From: an uncultured Gemmatimonadota bacterium
Lineage (GTDB): Bacteria > Gemmatimonadota > Gemmatimonadetes > Gemmatimonadales > Gemmatimonadaceae
DNA length: 57,990 nucleotides
Assembly (NCBI GenBank): GCA_902825965.1
Contig: CADEDA010000019.1
Location: 1 to 57,990 of the forward strand
Direction of reading: 5' to 3'
Position numbers and translations under genes: made by a program
Notes under the pieces: model-generated
Told to the model about the DNA's origin: nothing
The model's database searches: none
The model's input: the letters and a program-made list of their open reading frames with translations, nothing else
In this document: piece by piece, positions 36,398-46,557 of the stretch
Position numbering within the stretch: position 1 is the stretch's first letter
Layout of the letters: every line of letters starts with the position of its first letter

Positions 36398-38227
36398 GTG
36401 ACGGCACCTCCGGCGATCTCCCACGAGGAAGAGGCACTCGGCAAGGCGTTCGACGGCCGTCTGGCGCGACGGCTCTTGGACTACGTGCGACCCTACCGCG
36501 GGCTGGTGCTGGGGGCGGTGGGCGTGCTGATGATCGAGGGGGCGCTCCAACTCGTGCCGCCGCTGCTCACGCGGCACGTGATCGACGAGGCCATCCCGGC
36601 CGGCGACGCGACGCTGCTGCGCAACAGCGTGATCGTGATGGTGGCCGCCCTCCTGCTGCAGGTCGCCTGCGCGTACCTGGAGACCTACCTCACCGGGTTG
36701 CTGGGCCAGCGCGTGATGCACGACCTGCGGCGGCAGCTCTTCCGCCACCTGCAACGGCTCCCGATCCCGTTCTTCGACCGGAATCCGGTCGGTCGGCTCG
36801 TCACCCGCGTGACGACGGATGTCGAGTCGCTCAACGAGTTGTTCGCGTCGGGTGTGGTGGCCGGCCTGGGCGACCTCTTCACGCTCGCGGCGATCACCGT
36901 GCTCATGCTGGTCGTCGACTGGCGCATGGCGATCGCGGCGTATCTCGTGGTGCCGGGCATCATCTGGGTCTCCAAGGTGTTCCGGCACCGCGTGCGGGAG
37001 ACGTACCGGGAGATCCGCACGCGCATCGCGCGGATCAACGCGTACCTGGCCGAGCGGATCTCGGGCATGCGCGTGGTGCAGCTGTTCGGGCGCGAGGGGC
37101 ACGAGCAGGCGCAGTTCCGGGCGCTGGACCAGGCGCATCTGGACGCCCACCTCAAGTCGATCACCGTGTACGCGCTCTACTTCCCGGCCATCGAGGTGCT
37201 GACCTCGGTGGCGCTTGCGAGCCTGATCGTGGCGGCGGCGCCGCGGGTGGAGGGCGGCGTGCTGAGTGTGGGCACCGTAGCGGCGTTCATCCAGCTGGCA
37301 CGGCGGTTCTACCAGCCACTGCAGGACCTCTCGGACAAGTACAACACGCTGCAACAGGCGATGGCGAGTTCGGAGCGGATCTTCCGGTTGCTGGACACCG
37401 AGGCCGCCGCGGGCACGGGCGACGCGGTGGTGGGGGAGCGGCGCGGCGAGGGGGTGACCGTGGCGTTCGAGGATGTCTGGTTCCGGTACGGGGAGGAGGT
37501 CGCCGGGACGCCGGACGCGGGCGGATGGGTGCTCCGCGGCGTCTCGTTCGTGGTGCGTCCGGGTGAGACCCTCGCGTTGGTGGGCCACACGGGCGCGGGC
37601 AAGACCACCATCGTCAACCTCCTGCTCCGCTTCTACGAACCCCAGCGTGGGCGCATCCTGCTCGACGGCCGCGACATCCGGGAGCTCTCCGTGGGGGAGT
37701 TGCGGCAGGTGGTGGGTTACGTGCAGCAGGACATCTTCCTGTTCGCGGGGGACATCGCAACCAACATCCGGCTGTCGGCGCCGCTGAGCGACGAGGCGGT
37801 GCGAGCGGCGGCGGCGCGGGTCGGGGCGGATCGGGTGATCGCCCGGCTGCCCGACGGCTACGGGCAGCGGCTGGGGGAGCGCGGCGCCAGTGTCAGCGTG
37901 GGCGAGCGGCAGCTGCTGTCCTTTGCGCGGGCCATCGCCGCGGACCCGGCCCTGCTGCTCCTGGACGAGGCCACCAGCGCCGTCGACAGCGAGGTGGAGG
38001 CGGAGATCCAGCGGGGCCTGACGACACTGATGAAGGGCCGGACGACGATCGCCGTGGCGCACCGGCTCAGCACCATCACCAGCGCCACCGAGATCCTGGT
38101 GCTGCACCACGGCGAGGTGCGGGAGCGCGGGACACATCGCGGGCTCCTCGCGCGTAATGGCTTGTACGCTCGACTCTTCCGCCTCCAGGCGGGCGAGTGG
38201 GACGCCGCCGCGAAAGCCTCTGCCTGA
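36398..38227 (+). CDS. ABC exporter, fused transmembrane and ATPase domains
   Basis: 609 residues. Six transmembrane helices (about 30-330) carry the coupling region DLRRQLFRHLQRLPIPFFDRNPVGRL. The nucleotide-binding domain has Walker A GHTGAGKTTIVNLLLRFYEP, VVGYVQQDIFLFAGDIATNI, the signature ASVSVGERQLLSFARAIA and Walker B LLLLDEATSAVD. The SVGERQ signature in place of SGGQ is typical of the YheH-type half of heterodimeric multidrug/lipid exporters, but no second half is adjacent. Substrate unknown. It is divergent from the kinase gene and 54 bases upstream of the FHA gene. Confidence 0.92.
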   Translation: MTAPPAISHEEEALGKAFDGRLARRLLDYVRPYRGLVLGAVGVLMIEGALQLVPPLLTRHVIDEAIPAGDATLLRNSVIVMVAALLLQVACAYLETYLTGLLGQRVMHDLRRQLFRHLQRLPIPFFDRNPVGRLVTRVTTDVESLNELFASGVVAGLGDLFTLAAITVLMLVVDWRMAIAAYLVVPGIIWVSKVFRHRVRETYREIRTRIARINAYLAERISGMRVVQLFGREGHEQAQFRALDQAHLDAHLKSITVYALYFPAIEVLTSVALASLIVAAAPRVEGGVLSVGTVAAFIQLARRFYQPLQDLSDKYNTLQQAMASSERIFRLLDTEAAAGTGDAVVGERRGEGVTVAFEDVWFRYGEEVAGTPDAGGWVLRGVSFVVRPGETLALVGHTGAGKTTIVNLLLRFYEPQRGRILLDGRDIRELSVGELRQVVGYVQQDIFLFAGDIATNIRLSAPLSDEAVRAAAARVGADRVIARLPDGYGQRLGERGASVSVGERQLLSFARAIAADPALLLLDEATSAVDSEVEAEIQRGLTTLMKGRTTIAVAHRLSTITSATEILVLHHGEVRERGTHRGLLARNGLYARLFRLQAGEWDAAAKASA

Positions 38228-38241
38228 GCGCGGTTTGGCGC

Positions 38242-38271
38242 TTGCCGACCCCCCCTGAACCCCGGTAGTTT
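38242..38271 (+). promoter_or_regulatory. Promoter of the FHA gene
   Basis: TTGCCG (38242-38247) and TAGTTT (38266-38271), spacer 18 bases, ten bases before the ATG. Predicted leader of a few bases only. Confidence 0.5.
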
Positions 38272-38281
38272 CCCCTATTCA

Positions 38282-39676
38282 ATGCCCTACCTGAAGCTGC
38301 AAGACCGGCAATACCCGCTTGAGGCGGGCGAGAGCACGATCGGCGCCTTCCCCGGCGCGACGATCCCGCTCCCCGGTGGCGACCCCGAGACCCGCGCGAT
38401 CGTCTCGCTCGGGCCGACCGGCGTGTCGATCCGCAGAGGCAGCCCGGACGCCGTCGTATTGGTGAACGGTGTCCAGCTTGGAGTCGAACCGAGTCCGCTG
38501 CTGCACGGCGACAAGGTGCAGATCAGCGGTTTCGAGCTGCGCTTGGGCGACGACCAGAAGGGTGGGAGCACACAGTTCGTGAGTGCCGCGGACGTGGCCA
38601 AGTTCGCCGCGGCGGCCAAGGGTGCGGCACCCAAGAAGCCGACCGCCGCGACCGGCGGCCGCCTGGTGAGCCTCGTGGACGGGCGAGAGTATCCGGTGCC
38701 CGACGCGGGCATGAGCTTCGGCCGCGAAGTGGGCAACGAGGTGGTGATCGCTTCCACCGAGATCTCGCGCAAGCACGCCAGCATCGCACCGACGCTGGAC
38801 GGCTACGTGCTCACCGACCACAGCACCAATGGTGTCTGGGTCAACGGCTCACGGGTCTCGGAGTCGCAGCTGCTGGGCCGCGGCGACGTGATCAAGATGG
38901 GCGCCGAGGAATACCGGTTCTACGCGGACGTGCCCAAGCCGCCGGCTCCGGCCGCGCCGGTCACGCCTGCGGATGTGCCCTCGCTGGCGGCCACGATGAT
39001 CGGCGTACCGGCCGCGGTGCGACCCCCCGCGGCAGCGACGCCACCGGCACCGCCCGTCGCACCGCCAGCGGCAGCTCCCGCCGCCCCGCCGGCGCCCGCA
39101 CCGATCGTCGAACCACCGACCGCCCCGACGCCGGCACCCGCCGCGGCGCCGACGGCGCGTACGGCGGGTCGTCAGGCCCTGGCGACCCTCGAAGTCATCA
39201 ATGAAGGGCCCCTCAAGGGGACCAAGTTCGAGCTCCACTCGGCGCTCACGAACATCGGGCGCGGCGAGCACAACGACATCGCGATCAAGGACGAGTCGAT
39301 CTCCGACTCGCATGCCAAGGTCCAGAAGCGGCCGGACGGTTGGTACGTCGTGGACCAGGGCTCGACCAACGGCACCTACGTGGGCGGGCGGCGCGTGCAG
39401 GGTGAGGTACGCATCGAAGGCGCGCCGGACCTCCGCTTCGGTGGCATCAAGATGACCTTCCGGCCCGCGGCGCTCCCCGCCTCCGAGCAGGCCGGGACGC
39501 GGGCGATCGCCGCGGTGAACGTCGAGGCGCTCAAGCGCCAGCAGGCCGCCAAGTCGGCACCTGCCGCCGCGCCGGTGGAACAGAAGAAGGGGTGTGCTTC
39601 CGTGATCGCTGTCGTCGTGTCCCTCGTCGGCGCTGGCGCCGGACTCCTGAGCCTCTTCCTTCTCATCGGGCGCTGA
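38282..39676 (+). CDS. FHA-domain protein with C-terminal membrane anchor
   Basis: 464 residues. A degenerate FHA-like segment (1-90) is followed by a clear FHA domain (about 125-215: MSFGREVGNEVVIASTEISRKHA, DHSTNGVWVNG). A Pro/Ala linker (220-300) comes next, then a second clear FHA domain (about 305-395: NIGRGEHNDIAI, SISDSHAKVQKR, DQGSTNGTYVGG). The last 30 residues form a transmembrane helix (VIAVVVSLVGAGAGLLSLFL). FHA domains bind phosphothreonine, so this is a likely target or scaffold of the kinase at 34500. A PP2C gene follows after four bases. Confidence 0.92.
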   Translation: MPYLKLQDRQYPLEAGESTIGAFPGATIPLPGGDPETRAIVSLGPTGVSIRRGSPDAVVLVNGVQLGVEPSPLLHGDKVQISGFELRLGDDQKGGSTQFVSAADVAKFAAAAKGAAPKKPTAATGGRLVSLVDGREYPVPDAGMSFGREVGNEVVIASTEISRKHASIAPTLDGYVLTDHSTNGVWVNGSRVSESQLLGRGDVIKMGAEEYRFYADVPKPPAPAAPVTPADVPSLAATMIGVPAAVRPPAAATPPAPPVAPPAAAPAAPPAPAPIVEPPTAPTPAPAAAPTARTAGRQALATLEVINEGPLKGTKFELHSALTNIGRGEHNDIAIKDESISDSHAKVQKRPDGWYVVDQGSTNGTYVGGRRVQGEVRIEGAPDLRFGGIKMTFRPAALPASEQAGTRAIAAVNVEALKRQQAAKSAPAAAPVEQKKGCASVIAVVVSLVGAGAGLLSLFLLIGR

Positions 39677-39680
39677 CCGC

Positions 39681-40436
39681 ATGCAGATCCGAGTCGGTGC
39701 ACGCACGGATGTCGGCATGGTCCGGCAGGGGAACGAGGACAATTTCTTCGCCGAGGCGGATGCGATCCGCGGCGTGTTCATCGTCGCCGACGGCATGGGT
39801 GGCCATGCGGCCGGCGAGGTGGCCTCGGAGATGGCGGTGCAGATCGTCTCCCGGGCGCTGCTGCCGCTGAAGCGAGTCCGGCAGGAGACGGTGCCGGCCG
39901 CCATGACGCAGGCCCTCAAGGACGCGAATCGCGCGATCTACGAGCGCATGCTCGCCGAGGTGGACAAGCAGGGCATGGGAACCACCTGTTCGGCGATGTT
40001 GATGGCCGACGACGGATTCATCATCGGGCACATCGGCGACTCGCGTGTCTACCTGCTGCGCGACGGCGCGCTCACGCAGATCACCAAGGACCATTCGTAC
40101 GTGCAGGAGCAGGTCGACGCGGGGCTGCTCACGCCGGAGCAGGCGCGCTACCATCCCTACAGCAACGTGATCACCCGCTGCGTGGGCGCGAGCGACGACG
40201 TCGAGGTCGACCTCTACGGCGGTGAACTCAAGGCCGGCGACGCGTTCCTCCTCGCCTCCGACGGCTTGACCGGCATGGTGGACGATCGGCGGCTGCAGCA
40301 GCTGCTGCTCGCGCGGTCCGGCCCCGGGCGCATCGTCGATGCGCTCATCGCCGAGGCCAACCAGCGCGGCGGCCTCGACAACATCACGGCGATCGTCATC
40401 CAGGTGGACGCCCTCGACCCGATCACCGATGGCTGA
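39681..40436 (+). CDS. PP2C-type Ser/Thr phosphatase
   Basis: 251 residues, Stp/PrpC type. The metal-binding motifs are VRQGNEDNFF, FIVADGMGGHAAGEVAS, MGTTCSAML, GHIGDSRVYLLRDG, FLLASDGLTGMVDD and GGLDNITAIVIQ. They cover the two-metal centre. It opposes Hanks-type kinases by removing phosphate from Ser/Thr. It has no transmembrane part. It lies directly after the FHA gene and overlaps the next small gene by eight bases. Confidence 0.94.
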   Translation: MQIRVGARTDVGMVRQGNEDNFFAEADAIRGVFIVADGMGGHAAGEVASEMAVQIVSRALLPLKRVRQETVPAAMTQALKDANRAIYERMLAEVDKQGMGTTCSAMLMADDGFIIGHIGDSRVYLLRDGALTQITKDHSYVQEQVDAGLLTPEQARYHPYSNVITRCVGASDDVEVDLYGGELKAGDAFLLASDGLTGMVDDRRLQQLLLARSGPGRIVDALIAEANQRGGLDNITAIVIQVDALDPITDG

Positions 40437-40620
40437 GCAGCCCGAGACGGTCGGCGGGGTCGCGGAGCTCTATCTCGGGAACATCCTCTACGCCTTGGAG
40501 CGCTGTGCGCTGGCGATGGCGGAGGAAGGGAAGGGGTCCGACGCCGCGTTCTACCGCGGCATCGGCAAGATGCTCGCCGAGGCGCACGGGCGCGCGAAGA
40601 AGGCCGCGCCCCAGGGCTAG
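40429..40620 (+). CDS. Small hypothetical protein (63 residues)
   Basis: The ATG at 40429 lies inside the PP2C gene (eight-base overlap), so translation is probably coupled. The product (MAEQPETVGGVAELYLGNIL ... CALAMAEEGKGSDAAFYRGI) is predicted to be helical, acidic at first and basic at the end (GRAKKAAPQG). It has one Cys and no signal peptide. No family is recognised. It may be an accessory of the FHA/PP2C module. Confidence 0.55.
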   Translation: MAEQPETVGGVAELYLGNILYALERCALAMAEEGKGSDAAFYRGIGKMLAEAHGRAKKAAPQG

Positions 40621-40623
40621 CGC

Positions 40624-41856
40624 TCAGGCCCCGCCGAGCACACCGAGCAGTTCCGGCACCTTGATCCGCACGTCGCCGCGCACGAACACGCGGAGCCAGC
40701 GCGCCGAGTGGTAGAGCTGCTCCGCCAGGATGGGGAGATTGATCGCGCCGGCCAGCCCGCGGTCGTTCAAGTGCCGCACACTGCCGTCGCGTGCGAGCAG
40801 CGGCAGGTCGAGCCCGATCATGCGTTCCTTGCGCGGGTAGTCGAGCAGCAGTTCACCGCTCCGCAGCCCGTGGCGCTTGGCCAGCAGGTCCTCCGCCGCG
40901 CGGGTCCGCGCGCGATCCTCGGCGATCCACTCCAGGTCCATGTCGCTGCGCGTCACGAGCTCCGCCGCCGGCGCTTCCGCCGCCCGCTTGTAGAGCCGCC
41001 GCTCGCGGATCGCCGCGAGCAGCGGCGGGGCGTCGGCGGCGTCGAGCGCATGGAGCAGGCCCTCGTCCGTGTAGGAGACGAGGCGGTCCACCTGCAGTCG
41101 TCCCGAGGCGAGTGCGTCCTCGACCAGCCGCTTGTACATCGCGGTCGCCGACCGCACCGCATGCTGCCAGTAGACGTTCCGGTACATCTGGTACTTGGCG
41201 AAGAGCAGCGACTCGAGTGCCGACAGTCCCTTCTCGCGCAGGCCCACGCCGAGGCGCCCGGTGGACGGGTCGCGCAGCAGCACCAACGCGTGCCGCAGGC
41301 GATCCACGTCGATCTCGCCGTAGGCGACACCGCACATCATGGCGTCACGCTTGAGGTAGTCGGTCTTGTCGAGGTCGATCGACCCCGAGATGAGGCCCTG
41401 CAGCGGTGAATCGCTGCTGCCGCGGATGAGGGCGAGCACCCGCGCGGGCGCCTCGGTCCCGAAGGCCGCGCGCAGGATCTCCCCCACCGGGCCGTCGGTG
41501 ATGAGCGGGCCGGCGATCTGCTCGTGGTGCGGTACACCGAGCTCCTCGAGGGCGTGGGAGAACGGGTAGTGGCCGATGTCATGCAGGAGCGCGGCGGCCA
41601 CCACCAGTTCGCGTGCCGTCTCGTTGACCTCCGAGAGCTGGCCCGCGTCGTCGAGCACCCGCACGGTCTGTCGGGCGAGATGGTAGGCGCCGAGGGCGTG
41701 TTCGAACCGGCTGTGCGTCGCGCCCGGGTACACCAGGTGGGCCAGCCCGAGCTGGCGCACGTAGCGCAAGCGCTGGAACGGCGCTGAATCGAGCAGCGCC
41801 AGGTAAGGGCCGTCGACGCGGATGTTGTTCCAGAGCGGGTCGCGGAGGAATGGCAC
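40624..41856 (-). CDS. HD-domain phosphohydrolase
   Basis: About 410 residues, similar in layout to dGTPase/SAMHD1-like and YwfO-type HD enzymes. The start region is LRDPLWNNIRVDGPYLALLD, followed by QRLRYVRQLGLAHLVYPGA. The HD site reads HSRFEHALGAYHLARQ, AALLHDIGHYPFSHALE, and later SGSIDLDKTDYLKRD. These give the H...HD...D metal ligands. Likely substrates are nucleotides. The GTG at 41856 is used because the family starts near here and a TAGCTT -10 (41895-41900) lies upstream, inside the longer open frame. Confidence 0.86.
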   Translation of the reverse strand: MPFLRDPLWNNIRVDGPYLALLDSAPFQRLRYVRQLGLAHLVYPGATHSRFEHALGAYHLARQTVRVLDDAGQLSEVNETARELVVAAALLHDIGHYPFSHALEELGVPHHEQIAGPLITDGPVGEILRAAFGTEAPARVLALIRGSSDSPLQGLISGSIDLDKTDYLKRDAMMCGVAYGEIDVDRLRHALVLLRDPSTGRLGVGLREKGLSALESLLFAKYQMYRNVYWQHAVRSATAMYKRLVEDALASGRLQVDRLVSYTDEGLLHALDAADAPPLLAAIRERRLYKRAAEAPAAELVTRSDMDLEWIAEDRARTRAAEDLLAKRHGLRSGELLLDYPRKERMIGLDLPLLARDGSVRHLNDRGLAGAINLPILAEQLYHSARWLRVFVRGDVRIKVPELLGVLGGA

Positions 41857-41910
41857 CGGGAGCGCGGAGCGGGGAAACGGGGAACCGAAGGGAAAAGCTA
41901 CAGGGAAGAA

Positions 41911-41944
41911 CGGCGGCGCGGAGACTGGAGTCCCCGCGCCGCCG
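41911..41944 (-). terminator. Intrinsic terminator after pckA
   Basis: An 11-base-pair GC stem (CGGCGGCGCGG / CCGCGCCGCCG) continues through one mismatch into a further 4-base-pair stem. On the minus strand it is followed by TTCTT. It sits 33 bases after the pckA stop. Confidence 0.75.
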
Positions 41945-41976
41945 TCCCGCACGCAGTCCTGCTCACCCCAGCGCGC

Positions 41977-43584
<1,608 letters not shown>

Positions 43585-43619
43585 GAGTGGGAAGGTCGGT
43601 GGGAAGGGAGGACGACGAC

Positions 43620-45890
43620 TCAGAGGCGGGGCGCGTCGGGGCCGCGCGTCCGCTGTTGTGCATCGATGACGGCGACCGCCGCCATGTTGACGATCTCCTG
43701 CACGTCGGCACCCTGTTCGAGCACGTGCACGGGGTGTTGCATGCCGACGAGGATGGGGCCGATCGCCGTGGCCCCGCCCAACTGGGTGAGCAGCTTGTAC
43801 GCGATGTTGCCGGCGCTGAGGTTGGGGAAGATGAGGACGTTGGCCGCTTCCTTGAGCATGCTGAAGGGGTAGCGCCCCGCCAGCACCTCCTCGGAGAAGG
43901 CTGTGTCGGCCTGCATCTCGCCGTCGACGATCAGCGACGGGTCCCGGAGCCGCAAGAGCCGTACCGCCTCCGCGACCTTGGCCGCCTCCGGGTGCTTGAC
44001 GGACCCGAAGTTCGAGAACGAGAGCATCGCGATCTTCGGGGAGATCCCGAAGGTCCGGGCCAGCCCGGCCGCCGACCAGGCGATCAGGGCCAGTTGCTCG
44101 GCGCTCGGGTCGATGTTCACCGTGGTGTCGCCGAAGAACACGATGTGCTTCTCGAACACCAGCATGTAGAGACCCGACGCCAGGCCCACCCGCGGGTGCG
44201 CGCCGATCACCTCGAGTGCCGGCCGCACGGTCTCCGGGTAGTGCTTGCCGATGCCGCCCACGAGCGCATCGGCGTCGCCCACGGCCACCATCACCGAGCC
44301 GAAGGTGGTGGCGCGCGAGATCCGCTGGTTGGCCTCCACCAGGGACATGCCCTTGCGCTGCCGCCGCTGCCAGAGGTGCTGGGCGTAGCGGTCGCGGCGC
44401 TTGGAGGCACCGGGTTCCTCGAGCGTGATGCCGTCGAGCGGGATCGCCATCTCGTCGGCCATCGCGCGTACGCGGTCCAGCCGGCCGAGCAGGATGGGGT
44501 GGGCGATGGCCTCGTCCACGAGGATCTGCGCGGCGCGGAGGATCTTGGGATCCTCGCCCTCGGGGAAGACGACCCGCTTGGGTTCCTGCTGCGCCCGCGA
44601 GATGAGGCCGCGCATGATGCCGCGGGCCCGGCCCAGCCGGGCCTCGAGACGGTCGCGGTACTCGTCGAGGTCGATGAACTCCTTCGCCACCCCGCTCGCC
44701 ACGGCCGCCCAGGCGACCGCCGGTGCCACGCGCAGGAGCGCCCGCGGGTCGAAGGGGAAGGGGATCAGGTACTCGGGGCCGAACTTCACGTTGGTGAGGC
44801 CGTAGAGCGCGGAGACGCTCTCCGGGACGTCTTCCTTGGCCAGCGCCGCGAGTGCGCGCGTGGCGGCCATCTTCATCTCCTCGTTGATCTCCGTCGCGCG
44901 GGCGTCCAGCGCGCCGCGGAAGATGAACGGGAAGCCGAGGACGTTATTGACCTGGTTGGCATAGTCCGAGCGCCCGGTCGCGATGATCGCGTCGTCGCGC
45001 ACCGCACGCACCTCGTGCGGCAGGATCTCGGGGACGGGGTTGGCGAGGGCGAAGATGATGGGCTGCTTGGCCATGCGCTTCACCATCTCGCCGGTCACGG
45101 CGCCGGCCACGGAGAGCCCCACGAACACGTCCGCACCGACGAGGGCGTCGGCGATGCTGCGCGCCGGCGTGTCGTTCTGGAAGCGCGCCTTGTACGGGTC
45201 CATGTCGTCGGTGCGGCCCTTGTAGATCACACCCTTGCGGTCGCACATCAGGATGTGCTCGCGCTTGACACCGAGCCGGACGTAGTGCTCCGCCGTGGAG
45301 ATCGCGGCGGCCCCGGCGCCCGAGAACACCACCTTCACGCTGCCGATGTCCTTGCCGGAGACCTCGAGGGCATTGAGCAGGGCCGCACCGGAGATGATCG
45401 CCGTGCCGTGCTGGTCGTCGTGGAAGACCGGGATCTTGAGGGTCTTCCGCAGCGTCTCCTCGATGTAGAAGCAGTCGGGCGCCTTGATGTCCTCGAGATT
45501 GATGCCGCCCACGGTGGGCTCGAGGAGCTGGCAGAACTTGATGACGTCGTCGGGATGCTCGGAGCCGACCTCGAGGTCGAACACGTCGAGGTCCGCGAAC
45601 TGCTTGAAGAGGTTGCCCTTGCCCTCCATCACCGGCTTGCCGGCGAGCGCGCCGATGTTGCCGAGCCCCAGCACGGCCGTGCCATTGGTCACGACCGCCA
45701 CCAGGTTGCCCTTGGCGGTGTACTTGTAGGCGTCGTCCGGGTTGGCCTTGATCTCCAGGCAGGGTTCTGCGACCCCCGGGGAGTAGGCGAGCGCGAGGTC
45801 CCGCTGATTGGTCAGGGGCTTGGTCGGAACGACCGCGATCTTGCCCGGCCGGCCTCGCGCGTGGTACTCGAGGGCATCCTCTCTTCTCAT
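43620..45890 (-). CDS. maeB: NADP-type malic enzyme with phosphotransacetylase-like domain (MaeB)
   Basis: 756 residues, the long two-domain form. The malic enzyme part (1-430) has [56 protein letters not shown] and the NAD(P) fold [18 protein letters not shown]. The C-terminal third is a PTA domain ([20 protein letters not shown] ... [16 protein letters not shown]) that is usually non-catalytic and senses acetyl-CoA in MaeB enzymes. Its reaction is malate to pyruvate and CO2. ATG 45890 is preceded by TAGATT with a seven-base gap, a leaderless pattern. Confidence 0.95.
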   Translation of the reverse strand: MRREDALEYHARGRPGKIAVVPTKPLTNQRDLALAYSPGVAEPCLEIKANPDDAYKYTAKGNLVAVVTNGTAVLGLGNIGALAGKPVMEGKGNLFKQFADLDVFDLEVGSEHPDDVIKFCQLLEPTVGGINLEDIKAPDCFYIEETLRKTLKIPVFHDDQHGTAIISGAALLNALEVSGKDIGSVKVVFSGAGAAAISTAEHYVRLGVKREHILMCDRKGVIYKGRTDDMDPYKARFQNDTPARSIADALVGADVFVGLSVAGAVTGEMVKRMAKQPIIFALANPVPEILPHEVRAVRDDAIIATGRSDYANQVNNVLGFPFIFRGALDARATEINEEMKMAATRALAALAKEDVPESVSALYGLTNVKFGPEYLIPFPFDPRALLRVAPAVAWAAVASGVAKEFIDLDEYRDRLEARLGRARGIMRGLISRAQQEPKRVVFPEGEDPKILRAAQILVDEAIAHPILLGRLDRVRAMADEMAIPLDGITLEEPGASKRRDRYAQHLWQRRQRKGMSLVEANQRISRATTFGSVMVAVGDADALVGGIGKHYPETVRPALEVIGAHPRVGLASGLYMLVFEKHIVFFGDTTVNIDPSAEQLALIAWSAAGLARTFGISPKIAMLSFSNFGSVKHPEAAKVAEAVRLLRLRDPSLIVDGEMQADTAFSEEVLAGRYPFSMLKEAANVLIFPNLSAGNIAYKLLTQLGGATAIGPILVGMQHPVHVLEQGADVQEIVNMAAVAVIDAQQRTRGPDAPRL

Positions 45891-45897
45891 CCAGCTA

Positions 45898-45903
45898 AAT
45901 CTA
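45898..45903 (-). promoter_or_regulatory. -10 element of maeB (leaderless)
   Basis: TAGATT on the minus strand, ending seven bases before the ATG. Confidence 0.45.
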
Positions 45904-46064
45904 GTGGCTCCATTGGGATGCGGCAGCCCGAGGGGGGTGGGGCGAAGGGGCTGTGGGGCTCCCGCTGCCGTCCCCCGGCCGCGCACGGTCCGAGGCCCGG
46001 GGGTCGGTCGCTGTCCAGTTCCCCGGGAGCGGGAACGCCCTCCGGCCCGACGGCGTACTTGAGG

Positions 46065-46093
46065 TTGTTTCCCTCCTCCTTCCGCGCTAGTCA
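46065..46093 (+). promoter_or_regulatory. Promoter of the ZnuD-like locus
   Basis: TTGTTT (46065-46070), 17-base spacer, TAGTCA (46088-46093), then seven bases to ATG 46101. The rest of the 210-base divergent gap (45891-46100) is GC-rich with no other clear element. Confidence 0.5.
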
Positions 46094-46100
46094 TTCCCCG

Positions 46101-46475
46101 ATGACCCCGAGCCCGACCCTTCACCGCCCGAAGGCCCGCCGACGCGGGTGGTTCGTGCGCGCGTTCGCGGGGGTCTGGTGCGCGCTCCAGCTGGCCGTGG
46201 TCGGCGGATTGCCGATCGTGGACGCGGAGATCGGCCACGGGCCGGTGGTGGCGCACTGGGAAGACGTCTCGGACGAGCAGTGCCCGCCGCAACATGGCGG
46301 CCTCGAGTGCTCGCTGTTCCAGGTGTTCGGGAGCGGCGCGGCGCCGGCAGCCGGCGCCGACGCGATCGCGGTCGGCCAGCCCGACGCGGATGTCGCGCGT
46401 CCGGAGGCGGCGGACCGGATCGCCTCGGGCGCCACGCATGCCCCACCGGCGTCGCGCGGACCTCCCACGGCGTGA
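46101..46475 (+). CDS. Small exported protein of unknown function, upstream of a TonB receptor
   Basis: 124 residues. A basic N-terminus (RRRGWFVRAFAG) and hydrophobic segment (VWCALQLAVVGGLPIVDA) form a signal peptide or anchor. The mature part has two Cys and three His in the first half (IGHGPVVAHWEDVSDEQCPP, QHGGLECSLFQVFGSG), then an Ala/Pro-rich tail. This resembles DUF2946-like small periplasmic proteins that accompany metal-import or -resistance genes, but only in style. The TonB-receptor gene follows after 82 bases. Confidence 0.6.
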   Translation: MTPSPTLHRPKARRRGWFVRAFAGVWCALQLAVVGGLPIVDAEIGHGPVVAHWEDVSDEQCPPQHGGLECSLFQVFGSGAAPAAGADAIAVGQPDADVARPEAADRIASGATHAPPASRGPPTA

Positions 46476-46557
46476 CGTGATGCCGCGCCCCGCGCGCGGC
46501 GGACGGTCGAGCTCCGCTCCCGTCGCAGCAGCACCTCCCTCATCCCCTGGAGACGCC

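Noticed and set aside
43587-46100. Very long plus-strand open frame opposite maeB
   Set aside because: It is the complement of a clear enzyme gene and shows only His/Gly/Arg-rich shadow composition.
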